The notes: generated from the sequence alone by a model not told the origin. Shown: positions 45,938 to 54,802, counted from the stretch's first letter. The stretch is 64,000 bases of DNA from Actinomadura graeca (GCF_019175365.1 NZ_CP059572.1:4402001-4466000), one strand, 5' to 3'. A program made the numbers and translations.

Positions 45938-46816
45938 GTGCCTTCCTTCGAGGTCCACGGCCACCGCGGCGCGCGCGGCCTCCGTCCGGAGAACACCCTC
46001 CCCGGCTTCGTCCACGCCCTGGAACTGGGCGTGGACGCCGTCGAGCTGGACGTGGGCCTGTCCGCCGACGACGTGGTCGTCCTCTGCCACGACCAGGTCC
46101 TCTCCCCGGTGACACTGGCGGACACGGCCCCCGCCCACCCGGGCGACCCGGCGTTCCCCTACGTCGGCAAGCCCGTGAGAAACCTAACGCTGGCGCAGCT
46201 CAAGACCCTGGACGCCGGTGTCCGCCGCGCCGACGACGCGATCACGGGGACGCAACTCCCCCGTCCCGGCACCCCGATCCCCACACTCGCCGAGACGTGC
46301 GCGCTCCTCGCCCCGTCGGGCGTCCGGCTCGCGGTAGAGCTGAAAACCGACCCCACCTGGCCGGACGACGACGTCGCCCGCTTCACCGCCGCCGTCGCGA
46401 CCGTCCTGGAATCCGCCGGCCTGACCCACCGCAGCCGCCTCCTGGCCTTCGACTGGCGCTTACTGACCGAGGCCCGCCGCCACCACCCCGCCCTCGGACG
46501 CGTCGCCCTGATCGAACGCAAGACCCTGCTCCCCGGCACCACCTGGCTCGCAGGCCAGAACCCCGGCGACCCGATCACCGCCGCCCTCGCCGCGGGGGCG
46601 ACCGCCCTGTCCCCCGACCACACCCTGATCACCCCGGGCATGGTCGACGACGCCCACGCCCAAGCCCTCCCCGTGGTCGCCTGGACGGTCAACGACCCCG
46701 AAGACATGACCCGCCTCATCAAATACGGCGTAGACGCCCTGGTGACCGACTACCCCGACCGCCCCCACCACCTCCACCCCACCCCTTCCTCCCTCCCTTC
46801 CGGGATGCGCCCTTAA
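45938..46816 (+). CDS. Glycerophosphodiester phosphodiesterase
   Basis: The 292-residue GDPD enzyme has 'VHGHRGARGLRPENTLPGF' (catalytic His and the Arg/Glu pair), 'AVELDVGLSADDVVVLCHD' (metal Glu/Asp and second His) and 'AWTVNDPEDMTRLIKYGVDA' near the C-terminus. It hydrolyses glycerophosphodiesters to glycerol-3-phosphate and an alcohol. No signal peptide is seen, so it is cytoplasmic. GTG 45938 gives a start close to the first motif. Confidence 0.92.
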   Translation: MPSFEVHGHRGARGLRPENTLPGFVHALELGVDAVELDVGLSADDVVVLCHDQVLSPVTLADTAPAHPGDPAFPYVGKPVRNLTLAQLKTLDAGVRRADDAITGTQLPRPGTPIPTLAETCALLAPSGVRLAVELKTDPTWPDDDVARFTAAVATVLESAGLTHRSRLLAFDWRLLTEARRHHPALGRVALIERKTLLPGTTWLAGQNPGDPITAALAAGATALSPDHTLITPGMVDDAHAQALPVVAWTVNDPEDMTRLIKYGVDALVTDYPDRPHHLHPTPSSLPSGMRP

Positions 46817-46930
46817 GAACGCCATAGTCGGCCGCGCCATATCCACGTTCCTGCACGCCCGGACGGCAAAAACATCACCCTGACGGAACACCCTTCTTAC
46901 ACGCCTATATGCATCCCCTCGCGGGCCGTA

Positions 46931-47821
46931 GTGTCAACACAAAGAAAGGATTTCCAGAAACCAAGGGGCAACTCATTGATCACGTTAACGAAGATCGTCG
47001 AGCGTTCGATCACCCGTTTCCTCTGGCTCGACCTGACCCGGAAGTGCCAACTCCAGTGCACCCACTGCTACAACGCATCGAGCCCGGACGGCACACACGG
47101 CACCATGACGCGGGACGACTGGATCAGTGTCCTCGACCAGGCCGCACGCTGCGGGGTGAGCGATGTTCAGTTCATCGGTGGAGAACCGACCCTGCACCCA
47201 CACGCCCTCGATCTGGTGAAGTACGCACTCTCCCTGGGCGTCCGAGTCGAAGTGTTCACAAATTTGGTCAGAGTCCCCCAACTATGGTGGGACATGTTCC
47301 AGCACGATGGCGTCTCGCTGCGCACCTCGTACTATTCAGATCATCTCGCCGAGCACAATGCCGTCACCGGCCGACCGAGCCACCGGCGAACGCGCGAGAA
47401 CATCATGAAGGCGGTCGCGATGGGAATCCCGCTCCGCGTGGGGATCATCGCCACTGGGGGCACCCAGCGCGTTAACGCGGCACTGCGGGATTTGGAGGCC
47501 CTCGGCGTCCGCGACGTCCGCATCGACGACATCCGCCCCTTCGGGCGAGCCGCCGCCGGTCACGAGCCCGACCCCACCCACCTGTGCGGTGGATGCGGCG
47601 TCGGACGGGCGGCGGTCGGCCCAGACGGCACCGTGTCCCCATGTGCCATGTCGGAGTGGATGGGCGTGGGCAACGTCCAGACGGAATCCCTCGCCGATAT
47701 CCTTGGCGGTGTTGCCCTCTCCCGCGCGAAGGCCACGATCCAGGAGATGACCGACGGACCGGACGACGATGACGAATGCAGCCCAGGTTTCCCGGGCAGC
47801 GGGTGCAGCCCGAGGAATTGA
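46931..47821 (+). CDS. Radical SAM protein with cysteine-rich C-terminal tail
   Basis: The 296-residue protein has the SAM cluster motif 'CQLQCTHC' (CxxxCxxC) and 'FIGGEPTLHPHAL' (GGE motif). A partial SPASM/twitch-like end follows, 'CGGCGVGRAAVGPDGTVSPC', and then an unusual tail 'DDDDECSPGFPGSGCSPRN'. It could modify a peptide or small molecule, but no precursor peptide is visible within 110 bases upstream. GTG 46931 is the first start of the frame and lacks a clear SD. Its codon use is less GC-biased than its neighbours and the upstream DNA is AT-rich, suggesting transfer. A kinase-like gene follows after nine bases. Confidence 0.82.
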   Translation: MSTQRKDFQKPRGNSLITLTKIVERSITRFLWLDLTRKCQLQCTHCYNASSPDGTHGTMTRDDWISVLDQAARCGVSDVQFIGGEPTLHPHALDLVKYALSLGVRVEVFTNLVRVPQLWWDMFQHDGVSLRTSYYSDHLAEHNAVTGRPSHRRTRENIMKAVAMGIPLRVGIIATGGTQRVNAALRDLEALGVRDVRIDDIRPFGRAAAGHEPDPTHLCGGCGVGRAAVGPDGTVSPCAMSEWMGVGNVQTESLADILGGVALSRAKATIQEMTDGPDDDDECSPGFPGSGCSPRN

Positions 47822-47830
47822 GGTGACCCC

Positions 47831-48634
47831 GTGAGTCTTCCCGGGCCGGATTTCGTGACGCTGCTCCGGCAGCATACGGGTGAAGTAACCGGCATTCACC
47901 CGTCCGGGACCGGGCACAGCTCCGACGTCACCGCCCTGGTCGAATGCGAAAAGGGCCCGTTCTTCGTCAAGGCGTTCCGGAACCGGCCCGGTGGACGCCG
48001 TGACTCCCTGGTCCGCGAAGAGCTGATCAACCCGCACGTCGTCCCCCTTTCCCCGGCGGTGCTCTGGCGGGCCGAGGACGAGGCGTGGCTGGCGATCGGG
48101 TTCGAAGTCATCAAGGGTCGGCCTGCGGACTTCACCCCGGGCTCACCGGACCTGCCGAAGGTGATCGACCTCCTGAACCGGATCGGCGCTCTGCCTCTAC
48201 CCGAGGTGGCCCGAGATTGGCCTGAAACACGGTGGAATCGCTACGCCGCCGACGAAGCCGAAGCCGCGCTGTTCCAGGGCGAAAGCCTCCTCCACACGGA
48301 CATCAACGAGTCGAACCTGATGTTCGGGACCGGCCGGACGTGGGCGGTGGACTGGGCTTGGCCGACTCGGGGGGCGGGGTTCATCGACGCCGCCCTGCTC
48401 GTCTTCCAGCTCATCGGCGCCGGGCACACCGCCGAGGCGGCCGAAACGCTGGCGGCCGGATGTACTGCGTGGGCCGAGGCCGACCCTCGCGCGATCGATG
48501 CGTTCGCCGCCGCGAGTCGGCGCATGTATCGACGGCGAGCCGACCGGTACCCGGACGAGTCGTGGCTCGAAGCGATGGCGGGCGCCGCCCTACGGTGGAC
48601 TGAGCATCGCAAGGTCGTAGCGAACGGACACTGA
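47831..48634 (+). CDS. Aminoglycoside phosphotransferase-like kinase
   Basis: The 267-residue protein has an APH/choline-kinase fold. The catalytic loop is 'LLHTDINESNLMF' (HxDxxxxN), with metal-binding 'WAVDWAWPTRGAGFID' and an N-terminal 'KGPFFVKAFR' lysine. Substrate is unknown. It is not close to known resistance enzymes by eye. It begins nine bases after the radical SAM gene, so the two form a unit and may act on one product. The terminator after it closes the cassette. Confidence 0.75.
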   Translation: MSLPGPDFVTLLRQHTGEVTGIHPSGTGHSSDVTALVECEKGPFFVKAFRNRPGGRRDSLVREELINPHVVPLSPAVLWRAEDEAWLAIGFEVIKGRPADFTPGSPDLPKVIDLLNRIGALPLPEVARDWPETRWNRYAADEAEAALFQGESLLHTDINESNLMFGTGRTWAVDWAWPTRGAGFIDAALLVFQLIGAGHTAEAAETLAAGCTAWAEADPRAIDAFAAASRRMYRRRADRYPDESWLEAMAGAALRWTEHRKVVANGH

Positions 48635-48648
48635 TACGACGGCCGATC

Positions 48649-48670
48649 GAAGCCGAGCCGCCTCGGCTTC
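48649..48670 (+). terminator. Hairpin terminator closing the radical SAM/kinase unit
   Basis: GAAGCCGAG (48649-48657) and CTCGGCTTC (48662-48670) form a nine-base perfect stem with loop CCGC, 15 bases after the kinase stop. Confidence 0.75.
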
Positions 48671-49028
48671 ATTCGCGCCAAGCGGCGTTGCATGGCAGCC
48701 CTCGCCATGGGCCGAGCGCTGGAGGCGGCTGGCGATGCCGGTCGCGGGTCGGGTTAATGCGCCGGGACGTACAGGCGGCGACACGGCGTACTGGATGCCG
48801 TGCTCCACCATGGGTCGTCCTCTCGGGGCGTCGGGCCCAACTTCGCCATCTCCTGGCGGACGCTTGCTGGCGCGTCGGCTTACCGTCCGGGCGCCTCGGC
48901 GCGGACGGTCTTCCGCAGTTCGACGCGGAGCCCCTCGGCCGTATCGGCGTCCATTGTGGCGCCCTCGATACGGGTCAGGTGCTCGCTGACCAGCGTGATT
49001 CGGGTCGCAGCGGGGGCGCCCGCGGGGG
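48671..49028. other. Interval with a short minus-strand coding-like remnant
   Basis: No complete gene is found. On the minus strand from about 49010 to 48880 the frame reads 'RITLVSEHLTRIEGATMDAD' then 'AEGLRVELRKTVRAEAPGR' with host-like codons. Its only ATG would give 24 residues. It may be the 3' remnant of a lost gene. The rest shows nothing. Confidence 0.4.
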
Positions 49029-50114
49029 TCAGAGCCAGCCGTTGCGGCGGAAGCCTCTGTAGAGGGAGAGGCAGGCGAGGGTGATGAAGCCGAGGATCAT
49101 GGGGTAGCCGTAGCGCCATTCGGTTTCGGGCATGAAGTCGAAGTTCATGCCGTAGACGCCGGCTATGGCGGTGGGGACCATGAAGAGGGCGCCCCAGGCG
49201 GAGATGCGGCGCATGTCCTGGTTGTCGGCGACGGTCACCTGGGTCATATGGGCCTGGAGGATGGGGTTGAGGAGCTCGTCGTAGGACTCGACCTGCTCGC
49301 GGACGCGAGTGAGGTGGTCTTCGACGTCGCGGAGGTATTCCTTGATCTCGGCGGGGACGAAGCGGCGGCCGGAGAGGTTGCGGAGGGGGCCGGCGAGGGG
49401 GCCGACGGCGCGCTTGAGCTGGATGACCTCACGCTTGAGGCGGTAGATGCGGCGGGACTCGTCGGTGCGCTCGGGGGAGAAGACGGCCTCCTCGACCTCG
49501 TCGATGTCCTCCTGGACGGCGTCGGCGACGCAGACGTAGCCGTCGACGACGCGGTCGGCGACGGCGTGCAGGACGGCGGCGGGGCCCTTCGCGAGGCGGG
49601 CGGGGTCGTCTTCGAGGCGTTCGCGGACGGAGCCGAGCTCGCCGTGGGCGCCGTGGCGGACGGTGACGACGAAGTCGGGGCCGCAGAAGATCATGATCTC
49701 GCCGGTCTCGACGACCTCGGAGCCGCCGGGGCCGCTGGCGACGTAGCCGACGGTCTTCATCACGACGAAGTGGACGTCGTCGTAGCGTTCGAGCTTGGGG
49801 CGCTGGTGGGCGTGGATGGCGTCCTCGACGGCGAGCGGGTGGAGGCCGAAGACCTCGGCCAGCTCGGTGAGCTCGGTCGCGGACGGCTCGTGCAGGCCGA
49901 CCCAGACGAACCCGGCGCTGTCGCCGTGGGGGGTGAGGCGGCCGTCGCGGATGAGGCGGACGGCGTCCTCGACGGTGGCCGTGGACGCGCGGTGGCCGTC
50001 GATGTAGGCGGCCCAGTCGATGACGGCGGAGTCGCGGCTCTGCACCGGCACGCCGGTGGGCCTTCCGCGCGTCTTGAACAACGCGCGGCTGGGGAGGACT
50101 CGTGTCATGGCCAT
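49029..50114 (-). CDS. corA: CorA-family magnesium/cobalt transporter
   Basis: The 361-residue protein has a large cytoplasmic domain, a long helix ('EYLRDVEDHLTRVREQVESY') and two C-terminal spans with the selectivity motif 'VYGMNFDFMPE' (GMN). It forms a pentameric Mg2+ channel. AGGAG lies six bases before the ATG. About 170 bases upstream on the same strand begins a proline-rich leader ORF with a near-perfect SD, which suggests translational or attenuation control by Mg2+ or proline supply, as for mgtL in enterobacteria. Confidence 0.92.
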   Translation of the reverse strand: MAMTRVLPSRALFKTRGRPTGVPVQSRDSAVIDWAAYIDGHRASTATVEDAVRLIRDGRLTPHGDSAGFVWVGLHEPSATELTELAEVFGLHPLAVEDAIHAHQRPKLERYDDVHFVVMKTVGYVASGPGGSEVVETGEIMIFCGPDFVVTVRHGAHGELGSVRERLEDDPARLAKGPAAVLHAVADRVVDGYVCVADAVQEDIDEVEEAVFSPERTDESRRIYRLKREVIQLKRAVGPLAGPLRNLSGRRFVPAEIKEYLRDVEDHLTRVREQVESYDELLNPILQAHMTQVTVADNQDMRRISAWGALFMVPTAIAGVYGMNFDFMPETEWRYGYPMILGFITLACLSLYRGFRRNGWL

Positions 50115-50167
50115 GAGGTGCTCCTAACCCTCCGGCCACACGCGTATCGCGCGCTCGACCCTGCCTG

Positions 50168-50284
50168 TCAGCGAAGGGAGCGCGCGGAGGTGATGGCCGG
50201 ACGCCAGATGGAGGCGGACGGATGGGCAGTCCTGCCCGGACTGTGAGGGTTCTCCGGCGAACTGCAAGGATCACCAGGACTCAT
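50168..50284 (-). CDS. Proline-rich leader ORF upstream of corA
   Basis: The 38-codon ORF begins at ATG 50284 and ends 53 bases before corA. Its SD (AAAGGAGGTGG) is among the closest matches to the 16S rRNA tail in the window. The peptide starts 'MSPGDPCSSPENPHSPGRT' and has 7 prolines in 38 residues. GGAGGTG of its SD can pair with CACCTCC near the ORF end (plus-strand coordinates 50186-50192), so ribosome movement could switch structures. It is likely a regulatory leader, not a protein with its own function. Confidence 0.6.
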   Translation of the reverse strand: MSPGDPCSSPENPHSPGRTAHPSASIWRPAITSARSLR

Positions 50285-50469
50285 CCCGACCACCTCCTTT
50301 CACGCTCCTCGACGGCGGGGTGTCAAGCCCGTCGCAGCCTATCAGCCGACATTTAAGACGCCGCCGTCATCGGGAAGGTTCACCGGTGACACGTGTGACG
50401 GCCGCCTCATCGTCACAGGGCGGTCCCGAATGGGCCTGGACGGCGTCCCCCGAGGGCTCGCGGGCGCAC
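50285..50469. other. Divergent control region between corA leader and purD
   Basis: No gene is seen. The AT-richer patch around 50340-50360 may hold the corA promoter. No M-box riboswitch could be recognised by eye. Confidence 0.4.
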
Positions 50470-50475
50470 TAAGCT
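50470..50475 (+). promoter_or_regulatory. -10 box TAAGCT of leaderless purD
   Basis: TAAGCT ends eight bases before GTG 50484. No SD is visible. Confidence 0.45.
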
Positions 50476-50483
50476 CGCGTGAC

Positions 50484-51728
50484 GTGCGAGTACTCCTCCT
50501 TGGTTCGGGTGGCCGCGAGCATGCGCTCGCCCGCGCCCTGCATCGCGACCCTGCCGTCACCGCCCTCCACTGCGCCCCGGGCAACCCGGGCACTGCCGAG
50601 ATCGCGGCGAACCACCAGCTCGATCCCACCGATCCGACGGCGGTGAGGGAGCTGGCCGGGCGGCTCGGGATCGAGCTGGTCGTGGTGGGGCCGGAGGCGG
50701 TGCTCGTGGAGGGGGTCGGCGACGCGGTCCGCGCGGCCGGGATCCCCTGCTTCGGGCCGGACCGGGCCGCGGCCCGCATCGAGGGGTCGAAGGCGTTCGC
50801 CAAGGAGGTCATGGCGGACGCGGGCGTCCCGACGGCCGAGGCGCGCGTGTGCGAGACGGCCTCGCAGGCGGAGGAGGCGCTGGACGCGTTCGGGCCGCCC
50901 TACGTCGTGAAGGACGACGGGCTGGCGGCGGGGAAGGGCGTCGTCGTCACCGATGACCGCGAGGCCGCGGCCGAGCACGCGGCCTCCTGCGAGCGGGTCG
51001 TCATCGAGGAGTTCCTGGACGGCCCCGAGGTGTCGCTGTTCGCGTTGTGCGACGGCCAGCACGCCGTCCCGCTGCTGCCCGCCCAGGACTTCAAGCGGGC
51101 CTACGACGGCGGCGAGGGGCCCAACACGGGCGGGATGGGCGCCTACACGCCGCTGCCGTGGGCGCCGCCGGGTCTCGTGGACGAGGCGATGTCCACCGTC
51201 GTGCAGCCCGTGGTCGACGAGCTGCGCCGCCGCGAGACCCCGTACGTCGGGGTGCTGTACGCGGGGCTGGCGCTGACGTCACGGGGCGTCCGGGTGATCG
51301 AGTTCAACGCCCGGTTCGGCGACCCGGAGGTGCAGGTCGTCCTGGACAGGCTCGCGACGCCCCTCGGGACGCTCCTCCAGTCCTGCGCGATCGGGGGGCT
51401 CGATCCGGCGTTCCGGCCGGAGTGGCGTCCGGGCGCCGCCGTCACCGTGGTCGTGGCCGCGGAGGGGTATCCGGCCGCGCCGGTGAAGGGCGATGAGATC
51501 ACGGGCCTCGACGAGGCGGACGCGGTGGAGGGCGCCTACGTGCTGCACGCGGGCACGGCGCGCGACGCGGAGGGGCGGCTCGTGTCAGGCGGGGGACGCG
51601 TCCTCGACGTGGTGGGCTCGGGCCCGGATCTGGCGGCCGCGCGCGCCGCCGCCTACGAGGCCGTCGCGAGGATCGGCCTGCGGGGTGCCCATCACCGCAC
51701 TGACATCGCGCTGGGCGCGACACCGTAA
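50484..51728 (+). CDS. purD: Phosphoribosylamine-glycine ligase
   Basis: The 414-residue ATP-grasp enzyme makes GAR from phosphoribosylamine and glycine. Signatures are 'VLLLGSGGREHALA', 'VVGPEAVLVEGVGDAVRAAG', 'PYVVKDDGLAAGKGVVV' and 'GPNTGGMGAYTPLP', and 'VIEFNARFGDPE' supplies metal ligands. The GTG start gives the standard N-terminus. Frame upstream of it is non-coding. purB follows after 52 bases. Confidence 0.97.
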   Translation: MRVLLLGSGGREHALARALHRDPAVTALHCAPGNPGTAEIAANHQLDPTDPTAVRELAGRLGIELVVVGPEAVLVEGVGDAVRAAGIPCFGPDRAAARIEGSKAFAKEVMADAGVPTAEARVCETASQAEEALDAFGPPYVVKDDGLAAGKGVVVTDDREAAAEHAASCERVVIEEFLDGPEVSLFALCDGQHAVPLLPAQDFKRAYDGGEGPNTGGMGAYTPLPWAPPGLVDEAMSTVVQPVVDELRRRETPYVGVLYAGLALTSRGVRVIEFNARFGDPEVQVVLDRLATPLGTLLQSCAIGGLDPAFRPEWRPGAAVTVVVAAEGYPAAPVKGDEITGLDEADAVEGAYVLHAGTARDAEGRLVSGGGRVLDVVGSGPDLAAARAAAYEAVARIGLRGAHHRTDIALGATP

Positions 51729-51780
51729 AGTATCCCTCCCCGGCCCGAAGCCCGGCGGGCCGACCTGGGACAATCGTCGG

Positions 51781-53091
51781 GTGATCGAGCGCTACACCCT
51801 CCCGGAGATGGGGCGCGTCTGGAGTGACGCGCACAAGTACGAGCTGTGGTGCCAGGTGGAGGTCCTCGTCGTCGAGGCCCACGCCGAGGCCGGCACGATC
51901 CCGCCGGAGGTGGTCGAGCCGGTCCGCAAGGCGCCGCCGCCGACACCGGAGGCGGTGCACGCGATCGAGGCGGTCACGCAGCACGACGTGATCGCCTTCC
52001 TGTCGGCGTGGGCGGACAACACCGAGCCGCGCGAGGCGGCCCGGTACGTCCACTTCGGCATGACCTCGTCGGACCTGCTGGACACCGCGCTGGCGCTCCA
52101 GCTCGTCGAGGCGTCCGACATCCTGCTCGCCAAGGCCGACGCGCTCGTCGCGACGCTGCGCGACCACGCGCTGGCGCACCGGGCGACCCTGCGGGTGGGC
52201 CGCACGCACGGCATCCACGGCGAGCCGGACGTGTGGGGCCACCGCGTCGCGGACTTCGCGTTCGCCATGGCGCGCTCCCGTGACCGGCTCCGCCGCGCGC
52301 GGGAGGCCGTCGGCGTGATGGCGATCTCCGGTGCCGTCGGGACGTACTCCAACATCGACCCGGCCGTCGAACTGCACGTCGCGCGGAGGCTCGGCCTGCG
52401 GAGCGCGGACGTCTCGACGCAGGTCGTCATGCGCGACGGGATCAGCGAGTGGGTCTCGGCGCTGGCGATCATGGCGACGGTGTGCGAGGCGGTGGCGCTG
52501 GAGGTGCGGCACGGGCAGCGCACGGAGGTCCGCGAGCTGTGGGAGCCGTTCGGCAAGGGCCAGAAGGGCTCCTCGGCGATGCCGCACAAGAAGAACCCGA
52601 TCATCTCCGAGCGGCTCGCCGGGATGGCGCGGATCGTCCGGGCGCAGGTCGTCCCGGTGCTGGAGGGGATCCCGCTCTGGCATGAGCGCGACATCTCGCA
52701 CTCCTCCACCGAGCGGATCGCGCTGCCGGACGCGTCCATCGCGCTGGACTACATGCTGAACCTGACGAACCGGCTGATGTCCGGCCTGGTCGTGGACGAG
52801 GCGCGGATGCGCGCCAACCTGGAGTCGACCGGCGGGCTGATCTACACCTCGACCGTGCTGCTGGAACTGGTCGAGGCGGGCATGTCCCGCGACGACGAGG
52901 CGTACCCGCTCGTCCAGAAGGCGGCGATGGAGACGTGGGAGACGGGCGTCCCCTTCCGCGAGACCCTCCGCAAGCACGCCGCGGAGGCGGGCCTCACACT
53001 GGACGAGGCGCGCCTGGACACGGTGTGCCGCCCCGAGCGCTTCGTCGAGCGGCTCACCCCCGTCTTCGACCGGCTGACAAGCCTCGCCTGA
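51781..53091 (+). CDS. purB: Adenylosuccinate lyase
   Basis: The 436-residue fumarase-superfamily enzyme acts twice in purine synthesis, on SAICAR and on adenylosuccinate. Marks are 'HFGMTSSDLLDTALAL', 'VGRTHGIHGEPDVWGHRVAD' (catalytic His) and the signature loop 'KGSSAMPHKKNPIISERLAG'. GTG 51781 has GACAAT six bases ahead, another likely leaderless start. MOSC and purC follow downstream in the same direction. Confidence 0.97.
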   Translation: MIERYTLPEMGRVWSDAHKYELWCQVEVLVVEAHAEAGTIPPEVVEPVRKAPPPTPEAVHAIEAVTQHDVIAFLSAWADNTEPREAARYVHFGMTSSDLLDTALALQLVEASDILLAKADALVATLRDHALAHRATLRVGRTHGIHGEPDVWGHRVADFAFAMARSRDRLRRAREAVGVMAISGAVGTYSNIDPAVELHVARRLGLRSADVSTQVVMRDGISEWVSALAIMATVCEAVALEVRHGQRTEVRELWEPFGKGQKGSSAMPHKKNPIISERLAGMARIVRAQVVPVLEGIPLWHERDISHSSTERIALPDASIALDYMLNLTNRLMSGLVVDEARMRANLESTGGLIYTSTVLLELVEAGMSRDDEAYPLVQKAAMETWETGVPFRETLRKHAAEAGLTLDEARLDTVCRPERFVERLTPVFDRLTSLA

Positions 53092-53125
53092 CCATCCGCC
53101 GCGTCCGACCCCCGAGGGAGGGACC

Positions 53126-53908
53126 TTGCCGGGCACCCTGACCGAGCTGAACGTCTACCCGCTCAAGAGCGGCCGTGGCACGTCGCTGGCGGAGGCCGAG
53201 CTGACCTCCCGGGGGCTGCGGCACGACCGCGAGTTCATGCTCATCACGCCTGAGGGGCGGTTCCTGTCGCAGCGGCAGATCGCGCCGATGGCGCTGCTGC
53301 GGCCGTCCTACGACGGGACGGTCCTGACGGTGGACGCGCCTGGGACGGCACCGCTCGTCCACAAGCCGGTGGACGACGGGCCCGTCCTGGACGTGACCGT
53401 CCACCGGGACGACTGCCAGGGCATCGACCAGGGCGACCAAGCGGCCGCCTGGTTCTCCTCGGTTCTCGGCCGCGACTGCCGGCTGGTGCGCTTCACCGGG
53501 CGGCGGGTCCCGGCGGAGGGCGGCGGCGAGCCGATGTTCGCCGACCGGTTCCCGCTGCTGCTCATCTCCGCGGAGTCCCTCGCCGACCTCAACGGGCGCC
53601 TGGACGAGCCGCTGCCGATGAACCGGTTCCGGCCGACCCTCGTCGTCGAGGGGCTCGGCGCCTTCGGCGAGGACTCCGTGCGGCTCCTGCGGATCGGCGG
53701 GACGGTGATCGAGCTGGTCAAGGCGTGCACCCGCTGCCTCATCACCACCACCGACCAGGAGACCGGCGAGCGCGGCCGGGAGCCGCTGCGTACCCTCGCC
53801 TCCTACCGCACCGTCGATCAGGGGATCCGGTTCGGGCAGAACGGCGTCCCGCGCACGCCGGGCCCGCTCGCGCTCGGCGACCCCGTCGACATCCTGGAGG
53901 CCAAGTGA
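53126..53908 (+). CDS. MOSC-domain protein
   Basis: The 260-residue protein has an N-terminal MOSC_N beta barrel ('LTELNVYPLKSGRGTSLAEA' and 'GLRHDREFMLITPEGRFLSQ') and a C-terminal MOSC domain with 'MNRFRPTLVVEGLGAFGEDS' and the conserved cysteine in 'KACTRCLITTTDQETGE'. It resembles the mARC/YcbX group, molybdenum-cofactor enzymes that reduce N-hydroxylated compounds. The start is TTG 53126 with GAGGG upstream. Its stop overlaps purC as GTGA. N-hydroxy purine detoxification next to purine genes is an attractive but unproven link. Confidence 0.82.
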   Translation: MPGTLTELNVYPLKSGRGTSLAEAELTSRGLRHDREFMLITPEGRFLSQRQIAPMALLRPSYDGTVLTVDAPGTAPLVHKPVDDGPVLDVTVHRDDCQGIDQGDQAAAWFSSVLGRDCRLVRFTGRRVPAEGGGEPMFADRFPLLLISAESLADLNGRLDEPLPMNRFRPTLVVEGLGAFGEDSVRLLRIGGTVIELVKACTRCLITTTDQETGERGREPLRTLASYRTVDQGIRFGQNGVPRTPGPLALGDPVDILEAK

Positions 53909-54762
53909 AGCACCTGCACAGCGGGAAGGTCCGGGACCTGTACGCGCTGCCCGGCGGCGAGCTGCTCATGGTGGCCCGCGACACGATCTCCGCGTTCGAC
54001 TACGTCCTGGACACCCCGATCCCGGACAAGGGCCGCATCCTCACCCAGCTGTCGCTGTGGTGGTTCGAGCGGCTCGCGGATGTGCTGCCCAACCACGTCC
54101 TGTCCACGGACCTGCCGGACGGCGCGCCCGCCGAGTGGGCCGGGCGGTCGGTGGTCGTCCAGCGGCTCGACATGGTCAAGGTCGAGTGCGTCGCGCGCGG
54201 GTACCTCACCGGCTCCGGCCTCAAGGACTACCGGGCGTCGGGGACGGTCTGCGGCATCCCGCTGCCGCCCGGGCTCGTGGACGGCTCCCGGCTCCCCGAG
54301 CCGATCTTCACCCCGACCACGAAGGCCGACGTCGGCGAGCACGACGAGCCGATGACGTTCGCGCAGGTCGAGAAGGCCGTCGGCGCGGACGTGGCGGCGC
54401 GGCTGCGCGACACGACCCTCGCCGTCTACGGGCGCGGCGCCGAGCTCGGGCGCGAGCGCGGCATCATCGTCGCCGACACCAAGATCGAGCTGGGCCGGTC
54501 GCCGGACGGCGGGCTGGTCCTCGCCGACGAGGTCCTCACCCCCGACTCGTCCCGTTTCTGGCCGGCGGACGCGTGGGAGCCCGGCCGCGCGCAGCCGTCG
54601 TTCGACAAGCAGTTCGTCCGGGACTGGCTGCTGTCCCCCGAGTCCGGCTGGGACCGCGCGTCCGGTGAGGCGCCGCCGCCGCTGCCGCCCGCCGTCGTCG
54701 AGCGCACCCGCGCCAAGTACGTCGAGGCGTACGAGCGCATCACCGGCGACGCCTTCCGCTGA
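53905..54762 (+). CDS. purC: SAICAR synthetase
   Basis: The 285-residue enzyme joins CAIR with aspartate. Signatures are 'HSGKVRDLYALPGGELLMVA', 'VVQRLDMVKVECVARGYLTG', 'LPEPIFTPTTKADVGEHDEP' and 'IIVADTKIELG'. GTG 53905 overlaps the MOSC stop, with GGAGG five bases before it, so the two are translationally coupled. Two and a half 17-base repeats begin at its stop codon. Confidence 0.97.
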   Translation: MKHLHSGKVRDLYALPGGELLMVARDTISAFDYVLDTPIPDKGRILTQLSLWWFERLADVLPNHVLSTDLPDGAPAEWAGRSVVVQRLDMVKVECVARGYLTGSGLKDYRASGTVCGIPLPPGLVDGSRLPEPIFTPTTKADVGEHDEPMTFAQVEKAVGADVAARLRDTTLAVYGRGAELGRERGIIVADTKIELGRSPDGGLVLADEVLTPDSSRFWPADAWEPGRAQPSFDKQFVRDWLLSPESGWDRASGEAPPPLPPAVVERTRAKYVEAYERITGDAFR

Positions 54763-54802
54763 CCGGCGGCCTCCGCCGACCGGCGGCCTCCGCCGACCGG
54801 CG
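54761..54802. repeat. 17-bp tandem repeats at the purC end
   Basis: GACCGGCGGCCTCCGCC occurs twice (54761-54777, 54778-54794) and a third partial copy ends at 54802. The first copy includes the last bases of the purC stop. It lies between convergent genes. Confidence 0.7.

Noticed and set aside
50115..50345. M-box magnesium riboswitch upstream of corA
   Set aside because: I could not find the conserved M-box core. A leader ORF explains the region better, though a covariance search would settle it.
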